NCBI RefSeq assembly: GCF_027580225.2
Contig: NW_027395276.1
Span: forward strand, 3,703,501-3,767,500
Origin: Misgurnus anguillicaudatus
Taxonomy: Eukaryota; Chordata; Actinopteri; Cypriniformes; Cobitidae
Reading direction: 5' to 3'
DNA: 64,000 bases
Of this stretch, positions 40,501 through 52,351 are shown in pieces. Below the pieces are notes generated by a model. The model was given only the letters and a program-made list of their open reading frames with translations, did not search any database and was not told the DNA's origin. The number at the start of each line of letters is the position of its first letter. Positions within the stretch are counted from its first letter, which is position 1. A program made the translations under genes and the position numbers.

Positions 40501-43500
40501 TTTTAAAATATGTGCAGTGTTTTGTAAACATAAATAAAACTGAGGTAGACTTAGGTAGCCTACATCTATAATATAAAAAACAAACCTGATACAGTACCAG
40601 CAACATTGTTTGAAATATAAAACCTGCAGAAATAAAAAAGTAACCTGCAGTGTTTTGTAAACATAAATAAAACTGAGGTAGACTGACTGAGGTACATCTA
40701 TAATATAAAAAACAAACCTGATACAGTACCAGTAACATTGTTTAAAAAAAAAAGCAGAAATATAAAAGGTAACTCTTCAAGTTATTCTTACTGTAAGTGT
40801 AATCATACTTGAAGCTGAACTATTCAAGTATATTTTCAGTCCAGGTTTTGTGCTAGGAACACCAGCTGGTTGACCTTCTCTGGGTCTAAAGCTGCCCTGG
40901 TGCATGTAACAATATTACCCCCAGTACTAAAAATTCTTTCTGAGGGGGTGCTGGTGGCTGGGATACACAAGTACTTTTTCGCCAGCTGAGACAATCTGGG
41001 GAAGTTGTGTTCATGTAGCCTCCACCAGTCCAGAGGGTTAGACTCACTGTCTGCATCGGGGCACATCAGGTACCTTTCCAGCTCACTCTCCACTTTTTGT
41101 TTTTCAGTGAGAGGCAAAGCATCATCATCTTGGCACTGTTTTTTGAAAAAGCTCCCCAATGACTTGCGTTGCTTCTTCACGCCCAGTGGCATAGGTGGTC
41201 CACTGACAGCTCCTCCTTCTGCACCTTGGTCTGCTGCTCCCTCAGAAGGCCCTGCCTGTGATTGGCCCTGGTCTTCATCCATGATCTCAGACACAGCTCT
41301 CATTTGAATGGCCCCTACCTTCTCTGGTCTGATGTATCGGCCTTTAAACCTAGGGTCCACAAAGGTAGCCATGTCAAGGAGATCATCTGTGTCAGGGTCA
41401 GCATATTTCTCGTCAAGATAGGTCATTATTTTTGTCTTCAGCTCTTTTGTGAGCTGAGTGTCCCCATCATTAACTTTCAGCAAACTAGAGCGGAAAAGGT
41501 GGAGCACAGGCTTCACGTATGAGACCGTCACATATGACTCCCCAGAAAGGGAGTCTGTGAACTCCAGGAGAGGAGTTAAGGCCGCATGCATTGACTCCAG
41601 GACGTCAATATCCTGCCACGTTGGGATCAGGTGCCTGTTGTTTTTGTCAGAAGAGAGAACTTCAGTGATGGCCTTTTGTTGCTCTAGGACCCTTGCCACC
41701 ATCTTTTGTCTTGAGCCCCACCTGGTTAGTGACTCTGTGACCAGCTGGTGTTTGGGAAGATTGAGACGTTCCTGTGCTTTAGAGAGCGCACTCTTTTTCT
41801 TCCACGAGTAAGAAAAGCTAGATACCACTTTCTTGCACACACCTACAGCCCTCTCCACTCTTTTATCTTTCCCTGCAGCACCTGCAGAAAAACAATGCTA
41901 GCATTAATAACTGATAATAGATCGGTAACACTTTATTATAATGTTCATGATTTAACATTAGTTAATGTATTAACTAACATGAACAAACCATGAGCAATAC
42001 ATTTGTTACAGTATTTATTCATCTTTGTTAATGTTAGTTAATAGAAATAAAGCTGTTCATTGTTTGTTCATGTTAGTTCACGGTGCATTAACTAACGTTA
42101 ACCACATTTTAATAAAGTATTAGTAATTGTTGAAATTAACATTAATAAAGATTAATAAATGCTGCACAAGTGCAGTTCATCATTAGTTCATGTTAACTAA
42201 TGTAGTTAACTAATGTTAATTAATGAACATTATAATAAAGTGTTACCAATAGATCATACACAAAAACACACACACAGAAACATACACACACACGCAAGCA
42301 CACAGACACACACATGCACGCACACAGACACACGCACGCACGCACACACAAAGATGCACGCACGCGCACACAGACACACACACACAGAAACACACACACG
42401 CACGCAGAAACACACAGACATAGATCATAATAATTATAATATATTATCTCAATTACTGGCTAATAAAATCACAATAGGAACCAATATTGATGACGACCAT
42501 TAAAATGACAAAGCTACTCACCAATAGCAGAGTGCAAACGATGGCCAAAACACTGCAGCCGTGTCCAGTTGTTCAGTGAAGTCGCCTTCACTACATTTGC
42601 CCCGCTGTCTGTGGTAATGCACACCATTTTGTCTTCAATCAGACCCCAGGACAACAGTGCCTCCTTCAAGCCTTCTGCTATCACTTCTCCTGTGTGGTCT
42701 TCGGGGAAATATGCAGTCTCAAGGCATCTGGTTTTCAAACCCCATTCATTGTCGATGAAGTGAATGGTCAAGCTAATATATGGCTCAGAAGTACGGCTTG
42801 ACCACAGGTCAGAGGTTGTTGCAAAGTACTTTGCTGACAATATTTCTTGCTGTACAGATTCTTTGCACATTACATACAGCTTAGGAATGGCAGTCTTAGA
42901 AAAGTACTTTCGGCCAGGAAGAACGTAGCGTGGGTCAAGCACGTGTATAAGCTTTTTATAACCAGACTTCTCAACGGTGCTAAACGGAAGCATGTCTTTG
43001 GCTATATGATATGCCACTGCCTCCGTTATATCTTTGTACCGTTTTGTTTCTTTGTCATAAGGCACTGATGCAGAGTACCTCTCCATGGTCGTCTGCTGCT
43101 TGTGCAGTGTTGCAGCTACAGATGTTGTTGGTTGAATACGGCTGTGCTCCAAAGGGTGAGCGCGGCTAAGGTGGTACATCAGGTTCGTGGTATTACCAGA
43201 CTTAGCTGGGACGACGGTCTTGCATAATTTGCAGACGGCATTGGTCTGACTACGGTCAGACTTATAATATCCAAAAAACTGCCATACTGGCGAGCTGAAT
43301 TTTCCTCTTTTATTTACAATTTCCTCGCTCTCTGCAGCACTCATTTTCTGCTTCTCAGTTTTCTGCCGGTTACTGAAGAGGAATCGAGCACGAGACAACG
43401 CAACCAAACTTGATACTGTTACATGATTGGCTGTTAGCGTGTCACTCCCTACGTTGCTAGGTTACCAGAGAGCGAGTGCCTTTGTTAATGCAACGAAACT

Positions 43501-46500
43501 TGCTTTGCAACCTCCGTTTTCTTCTGACGAAAAAAAAAATTATCGAACGTTTTATCGAACACATTTTTTATTGCTATCGATCACGTGTCTATCGTGATAC
43601 ATATCGTTATCGTTTTATCGCCCAGCCCTAAACCCAGAATGATTTATAAATAAAATAAAATAAAATAAAGAAATAAAGAATTATTAAAAGAATGAAAGTA
43701 TAGCCAGAATTGCCAGCTTTTTCTTTTAAATGTAGAAACAAAGAGGCAATGGTTTATTAACATAGGAACCTCTTATGGACGTGTAGCCCGGTCACAGGGG
43801 TTGCTGGATTTATTAACGCATTTTAAAAATATTTATTGAAAGCTGATACTTCACATATTATTTGCAGAATTATAATAATATGCTGTATATTAATATATTG
43901 GGAGAAAGTTGTTATATGTGAAATCAGATTTGTGCACAGTGCACCCATATACGGCCAAAATTAAAGGATCCTCATTTCATAACACATCTGCGACGATTCG
44001 ACTGTGAGATTGGTAGTCGAATCAGGCTTCTCCTATCGATGCATCGAATCTTCGACTTTCGGGGTCACCCCTAGATTAATAGTAAAGAAATTTTTAGAGT
44101 GTTTGATAGGGATGGGCACGAGTGCTCGAACGTGGCATCGATGATCGATCACGAAAACGATGATCATGTGGGTTTATTTATTTATTTATGTATTGTGGTT
44201 ATGGCGGCATATGGATGTCTGGTTAGCGCTACAAGCGCCGGTGGTAGTAAAGACTGGGTCTGGAGATGCGTGAAATATTTTCATTTTCACCATGACGTAT
44301 AAGCCCCGCCCCTTTGATTGCCCCACCCCCAGTTAATCGAGTACTCGTTCTTTAGACCTATGGATTAATTGAAATGAAAAAATGACATAAATGCCCATCC
44401 CTAGTGTTTGACTTTGTGTCATCTGTTTTTTTGTCACAATTGCTGACTTGTTTTTATTATTTTGTCTGCAGCAAAGACGACAGCAGCAGGAACTGCAGAA
44501 GAGCCAGCAGCAGCAGCAACAGATGCAGCCCCAGGCGAAGCTCTCAGGTTGGGGGGGACTGACCAAGCAGCCGCCCGCTACCAAATCTCTGCTGGAGATT
44601 CAGAGAGAAGAGGCGCAGCAGATGAAGCAACGCAAAGAACAGCCGCAGCCACAGCAGCAACACACGACGGTTACGCAACAAAACCGAACACAGAACCGAG
44701 CAGTGAGTCATAGTGTTCATAACGTTTTAATTTAAGTTTTTAGGTTGTTTAAAGGCTCATACGACATTGCTACGATCATACGACGAGATAGGACGATCTC
44801 ACTAAAGGGAAATATCGCCCAACACTGATAGTTTTTTTTTCTTTTAACTTTCTAGACCCTCAATTCGTCAGTGTGGGGTTCGATCAATAATATCGGGTCA
44901 CAGTGGAGTACTGACAGCAGTGTCTGGGGTGATACTCAGAACTCTAATTTTGGCTTTTGGGATGAGGCTGTAAAGGAGACAACTCCACCTCCGGCCACAC
45001 GCAAGAGCCACAACCAGAAAAACAAGAGCAACGCTAACATCAGGTAAACCACCACCACTACTCGCAATGCACAGCAGTCTTACCAAGTTAACCAAAATGT
45101 GACCAAAATCTGTATATAAGTCGAAACATTTATTTCCTGTTTTATGTCATATTAACATACAGTACAAAACATTTTGTGAAACTTGGTCTAGTTTTACTTT
45201 TAGTTCATAGCTGTCAGCCGTTCAATGTTGAATGTTTTGCTAATGTGCAAGTAAATATATCACAATATTTTATAGTAGTTAGTAGAGCACTGTCAACGAG
45301 TTAATGTTTTTGGCAGTGCATTTGTTAAGTGGTGTATTCAGTGTTAGGGTACAATTGTACAACAAGAAACATCCATAATTATTACATTTTATAGAGTATG
45401 GGCCAGTTTTTCAGACAGGGTTTAGATTAATCCAGGTCTAGGCCTTAAGGGCGTTTTATAGTCGTGCGTAGGTTCGGCGTAGGCTATCCGTAGCCTGTGC
45501 GTAGCTCTGCGTAGCCTGACGCGCACCTCGCAAATTTTTTAACAGCGCGTCAGTTCTACGCGGACCGCAAGCGCTGTGATTGGTCCACCAGAACCCCTCC
45601 CGTCAGGTTAAAAAACTGCGTCATAGGTATTTCCGTTTGCGACGGTAAAAACAAAGACGAGCCAAGTTGAGGAGTGATTTAACTCAAACTGCAACAAAAG
45701 TCGCTGTTTATTTACATCCATTATTGCTGGTCTTCTCAAATTATACACAACAAGTTGCTGTTTCTTCTTCGTTTGTGGCTTAACTTGCAAAGCTTCTTCT
45801 TCTTTGGCGTTCGCGCTGCTACTGTGGTTACACGCGTGGTTACTGCCTACCAGCGGCCTGCGTGCGTTTGCATGTCAAGCGGACAACGACGCAAAAGTGT
45901 AAATGAAAACCGATGCGGAACCTACGCCGTCGCGGCTACGCCGTAGGACCTACGCACGACTATAACGAGCCCTTTAGTTATATTAGGACATTTACCGTAC
46001 TTACCGACTATAAGCCGCATCATTCAAAAATGCATAATTAAGACAAAACAACATATATAAGTCGCAGTGGACTATATGTCACGTTTATTTAGAAAATTAT
46101 TTCACATGATCCCAGCCGAAGAACAGACATTTAATCTGGAAAGACAAGTTTTTCAACAGCAGGCTGAATAGATGTCTGTACGTTAAAGTAATATTATCAG
46201 TTATTTATATGATAAACCATAGCATACAGAACTTACCTAGAAGATTGAATAGGCTAAATTAACCGAACAAGCCAACTAGCGTGAAGTTCGCATACTCGTC
46301 ATTCCACACAACAGAATCCATTGAATTACATAAATACAGAAGCAGCATATGGCGGACTCTCGCGGTTGTAGACGGTAATGATGTCTCTTGCCTTATAAAT
46401 GTCAAAATTAATTCATACTGACTTACAAGGCGCACGTGACTATAAGACGCAGCACCAGCCAAGTTATGAAAAAAAACGCAGCTTAGCTACGCTAAGTAGT

Positions 46501-49500
46501 TTTTACAAGCAAACCTTACCAAAGCATTACAGGTGTTCATCTCAAGACAAAACAACAGCACTGATGTATGTTAAGAGGTAGGGATGTGCATGTATGTCAT
46601 TTTCATTTCGAATAATCCATAGTTCTGAAAAAAAGTACTTGATTAACTGGGGGCGGGGCATTGCCTATAATCCCTCCCACTCTGAAGTGATATTAAACTC
46701 AATGGAAAAGCTAACCAAGCCAAAATGTAATGACCTGACTTGACCTAAACCGTGGGGTACTATGCAATGAAAAAGCACCATTAGACTGTGAGTAGGATGA
46801 GCCCTTTATGGGAAACTGCACCTAAAAGTTTAGTTCATGCATTTATTTAAACTGGCAGCAATGTGTGTCTTACGTGGGTAAAAAAGTGTCCCCACAAAAT
46901 TAAAAGTGTTACTGATAAAGGAAGTCAGGGGTTTAAACAGTTCTTACAAAAATGTATTTCTGTCTCCAGTCAGCATTAGTGATGCGCGGGTTGAGGTTTT
47001 TCCAACACTTGGGTACTGCGTTTATGAAATAATTTGGCCTGTCCTCCGCCCATCTGCACCACTGTATCTATTTTTACAACCCTTCCTACCCTGCAATCAT
47101 TAAATAGACATTCTATATAGGCATTTGTAATGTAAATGGGAACAGGTTTTATTTCAGCCTTAAAGTGCTTAGAAACAGCGCTTATAAACCATAGAAACCA
47201 ACATGGTCATATTAATAAGATAGGATAATGATACATTTTTTTAACATTTACAAAGCAGCGTTTGTTGCAACTATTTCTGAGAACCGCTCCCAAACATTAG
47301 ATTTAGCAGCTTGGCCTTATTTTCTTTTAATGATGTTAATTCCCGACCTTAATTTCTCCCGTGCGGGAGCTGCTTGGCGTTTTTGTGATGCGAGCCAAGG
47401 ATTTGGGGACACGCAAGTTACGTTGTTACGTAGGCCTATGTATTGTAACTTTTTATCAAGAACCATAATAAAATATTAAATAAAGGCTACAGGGAATTGC
47501 AAGTAACATAAACAGATTTTGATTTTAATGACCCGCCTGCAAATAAAGTACAAATATTTTTATTCATCTCGTGGGTTATGAGACGACCTGCACATCAGCA
47601 GTCAGCATAACACTGTGCACTGAACTTTTTTTGTGTAGTAAGCAAACTTCTTTCTGTGATGTGTCTAGTTTGTGTTTGTAACAATGTCTTCCTCTCCACC
47701 CTCATGGTTCAGTAATAGCAGCAGTGGTAAAGCCAGTAAGAAGGTGGAGGAAGAGGAGAAGCTACTGAAACTGTTCCAGGGAGCCAATAAGAATCAGGAC
47801 GGCTTCATGCAGTGGTGTGAACAGACTTTACACACGCTCAACACTGCCAATAATCTCGATGGTAAGTCATGACACCAAACAATCTCAAAGTGATCAAAAG
47901 ATATTCGTGTAATTTCCTCTGCAAACCTCTGCCCTCCTTGCCATTGCCTTATCAAGATGTTGTGTTCACTCTTTTTGCAACAAGCGGTAGTAGATATTAC
48001 GATATGCAATGACTAAAGGAGTTGTATCGTGGGAAATTAAAGTTTTTCAAAAAAATTCCTGCACTTATGCACCCAATAAAAATTATTTTAGTTGCATGCT
48101 TTTAAAGCATGTCTGTCTGCATTTGCTTGTCAGCAATGCATATTTTGATTTTAACTTTAAAAAAAAAACACTGGGGGGAAGTTGCCAGACAGCTCATTTT
48201 TAATGAGTTTTGCTAAAGTTTATTGGCCTTGAGAAAAATATTCTTCTATAAATATTTAAGCATACAATATATTAAATGAAAGAACAGGCCCGCTGCTTTC
48301 TCTTTTTATCACTTCTCAAATATGGGTAGGTTTCTTTAAAAATACTAAATTTTGAGCAAAATTGCATTTTTGTGAAGAACTTTTGATAGAGATCAGATTT
48401 AGAGCGATGATGAAAACATACACAGAGTTTTTATTGTTTGGCCCGAGTGGATGCTTCCAGGTTTTATAAGTTGGGTAAGAGTGCCACCTGGTGGATAATA
48501 GTGGAAATACGGATTGCCGTAAAAACTCGTCATTGGCAGGAAAGCGTTTTCTCTTAATTGACGAGATACCTCGTCTATAACTGGTTAAGAGTTAATACCT
48601 TGTCACATGACGAAATCTTTTTGAAAAAGTGAACACGCCCACCCTAAAATGAAAAAAAACACGCAATTTAATCCCTATTAAACTAAAGCAGTCTTATTAA
48701 GGGTCATTTATATTATAATGTTAACTATAACGATAAGTATATTAGCGTCCACATCACCGAACAATAATGATACATTTATGCTAATACGCGCGCAAATCAC
48801 TTGCCTTTAATATTGCATATTTCTTGTAAAAACTTTTGCAATTGTTTACATGTCACTGAATATGTATATATGCTGTTCTTGTTGCATTTACACAGCGTGT
48901 AACCAGCAGATGTCCTCAACGCACTGAGTTTTGCGTAACTCTATATAGTGAATCTAATAGTTTGTGTAATCTCTTGCCTTTTGGTGTAGTTAATGTAGTA
49001 GAATAAAAAGCATTATGTAGTCAATTTCACAGCAACTGCATCAATGCTGGATACCTGAGGTCATTTTATGTTATAGACCTCAGCACGCGTGCACTTAATA
49101 TTCAAATAGATTTGATTGGCTGTCAATGGTTTAACGTTCATCAGGTGTGGAAAATCTCTCAGAAAGTGATCTCAACAATTAGGGCTGTCACAATTAAATA
49201 ATCGTCTCACCGCAATTGTTTGACCTCATTGGGATGATGGCATATCACCGCAATTATTGCATTTCTCTCTAAAAAACACAAGGGGGAGCTGCAGCGCCTG
49301 TATAAATGAGACAGTATCTAATGGCACTCCTTGACTGACAAGATACATTGCAAACCATTTAATAAATGCATTTAAAGAAATGCTGCAAAACTTTGATAAG
49401 CAGTATGAATTGCAAAGTAAAACATACATTTTCAAAACGGCAATTTCTAATTTAGAGATTTGTTTTTCAGTTTTTGAAAATATATATTCATTAAATAATG

Positions 49501-52264
49501 ACTTTTTAAATGTGTGTTATGTGTATTAATATTTACTGCAAGGTAAACCTTGCAAAAGATTTAATTAAAATAATCACAACAATGTGTGAAAATTATTTCA
49601 TGAACAAACAAAAAATGTATGAGAATTAAACATCGAAGCCCTAAAACAGGCAATTAATTGTCACAATTTATCCGACAATTAACCGTCAGCCAAATTTCAT
49701 AATCGCAACAGCCCTACCAACGATATTGTTTATTGTATCGTTACAGTTGTGGCGTTAACTCCGCTATTCTCTTTAATAAAAAAGATTTTTAAAACTATAG
49801 TTATCGTTATAATGTGAACGGCCCTTAAGACATGCCATTTTTATTCTCTTATCAATGTGAGGTCACACTGATAAAGCCCCACCCATAAATAATCTGTATG
49901 GGCATAGCTGAGACATTACATCTTGTAAAATGGGCATAATAGGTGCACTTTATAGATATAACTTGCTGTAGCTCAGTTGAAAGTGCATAGCGCTAGCAAG
50001 TTTAAGGTAATGGGGTCTGATTCTGAAAGAAGTGCATACTGTTAAAATGTGTAGCCTACATGGGTGATTCTCACGAAAACGTGGTTTTAAACATGTCAAG
50101 CATGAAAATGTAAAAATTGCTTAAATTTACTTTTTTCCCAATAGACATTGAAAAACAAAGTCTGGAGTAAATGGGAACATTAATTTAAAAACTTTTACTT
50201 ATCATTTAACACTTTTTGTAACATAATTTAAAACATTAGTCCTAAAAAATCTCATTACAGCAACAGTCAGAAAACATCAACACTGACATGTTTTCAAAAT
50301 GACATGACAAACCTGAAAGAACATAATTTGGAGATTCTGCACATGCATTTAAAATCAAAGTATTATGCTTCTATTAATTAAATTAACATTTAATAAGCAT
50401 CTGTTGTGGTAATGATAATCAAAATGTCGTGTAAGCATTCTGACAAGACAATATTTCAAATTAACTGTAAAAAAATGATCTTACCTGGTAGCCATCTTGA
50501 AGTAACTGGTCCATGTGCTTGGTCACTCAAAATCAAACTTTATTAAAATTCTGTATGTGTGCTTAAACTGTTCTCAAAAAGTGTTGCGGAGGATGAGAAC
50601 ATCAGGCATGGACACATCATTTTCCTAATTTTTCTTCATTATTATTATTATACATGAATATTCAGTAAATATTTTTTCTGTCATCTAAAGTAGTGTAGCA
50701 AAACATCCATTTATTTTTTTTCTTAATATTTTTGTGTTAATTTGATTAAATTACAACATAACGCATGTTCAAACACAGCCGGACACATTGCGGTAATGAG
50801 AATTTCAGCAGAAAATGAGATAAAATTTACAATTATAAATTCTTATGTTGAAATCACACATTGTGCAAGGTAGAACACAGTATTGTGTTAATTCTGATGC
50901 TTTGTAATGTTACTATATTACACATTTTAAAGCTAAAATCATTAGTGCCGTGGTGTTTCAATGGTTTCGTGAGAATCACCCACATGCATTGTATGTCTCT
51001 TTGCATAAACACATCTGCCAAATGCATGAATGTAAAAGTTCAAGTCCTTCGTTGTAATGAATCTCCTCTGATCACAGTCCCGACATTTGCGTCGTTCCTG
51101 AAGGAAGTGGATTCTCCGTACGAGGTCCACGACTACGTGCGAGCCTACCTGGGTGACACGCCTCAGGCCAAGGACTTTGCCAAACAGTTTCTGGAGCGCC
51201 GTGCCAAACAGAACGCTAACCAGCAAATACCTCAGCAAGGCCAGCAGCAGAAACAACAGGTGTGTTTTTGTAGACTTGTGTACCGCTGTGTGTGATCATG
51301 TCAGTCTTGCTGATGTCACGTGTTTGTCTCTTAGGAGTCTCTTTGGGGAATGACTCAAGTGTTACAGCAGGATCATCATCATCATCAACAACAACAGCAG
51401 CAGCAGCGGTTCGAGACCGTCACATCAGGCAAGAAGAAAAAGAAGCAGAAGATGGTGCGAGCTGATCCGAGCCTTCTAGGTGAGTGGGGTCGCATCAAAG
51501 TACAGGAAATATCATACTCTATGGCTATATGTCTAACGCCTCCAGACATCTATTTTAGTCATGAAACCGAGTCCTATCTACCTTACCGGGTGAAGATCAG
51601 TATCTCTAAGATCATTTTGGTCACAATGCAACATTTCCGACCAAAAACCTCGCATCACTTTTTATAAGCGATACTGCAAAACACTTTTTCCAGCTTGCGC
51701 AAAGGTTGACAAGTATTTCACAACAATAAACGGGGATACCCCATAAACGGCAAAAACAATCGGCACAGGTAGTTATTTGCTCATTACCATGATTTTGCGT
51801 TGCATGTAAACACCTTAACCGGCTTTATTGGAGTTTTGTCCATGTGCGCATGTCACCGTGTGCGAAAGATAAACGTCACACATGGACGCAAGCACAAAGT
51901 AACCAATAAAAGTATGCACTCGACTCAAGCAGTTGGCAGAAAAACTGTGAAAAAAACTTTAATTTACGGCTTCTGCAGACATGAGAAGAGATACTACAGT
52001 ATAAATTAAGACATAAATTATTTACCATCGGCTTTTTGAACGACTATATGCACTATAGGTGGTGACGTATTTGAGAAATCTCCAAATTCCATGCAAATCA
52101 ATAAACCTGCTATGCAGAAAACTGCGTTTACATGTAAATGCATGAAAACAGGTTTCTATCATAAGCAGATTTTTAATAGTCATCCGCTTATTCTGTGCAT
52201 GTGCTAGAGCGGTCATATTGTCTGACCAATGACCACCGGCAGAACCCGCTTAATCTCCTTATCC

Positions 52265-52351
<87 letters not shown>

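Larger units (their letters stand above)
40066..43630 (-). mobile_element. apparently complete hAT transposon (3565 bp) with 8-bp TSD
   Basis: Termini TAGGGCTGGGCGATA (left) and TATCGCCCAGCCCTA (right) are flanked by a perfect AACCCAGA duplication (40058-40065 and 43631-43638). A two-exon transposase reads on the minus strand. A roughly 140-bp tandem pair (40508-40745) lies beyond the stop. Its intron carries a MITE and a CA repeat. All parts needed for an autonomous hAT can be seen. Confidence 0.93.
39211..44073. mobile_element. outer hAT element with 8-bp TSD, host of the intact hAT
   Basis: Left end TAGGGCTGTCCTCGACTAAG, right end 'ttcgactttcggggtcaccccta', with GATTAATA at 39203-39210 and 44074-44081. 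Both ends are rich in 'attcga(t/c)' motifs. Without the nested 3.57-kb element it is about 1.3 kb and has no transposase. Lies in intron 22. Confidence 0.85.

Noticed and set aside
42213..42503. His/Thr-rich and Val/Cys-rich frames
   Set aside because: They read the CA microsatellite inside the transposase intron.
40836..43407. The hAT transposase as a domesticated host ZBED gene
   Set aside because: It is enclosed by matching termini and perfect target duplications, so it is still a transposon gene.
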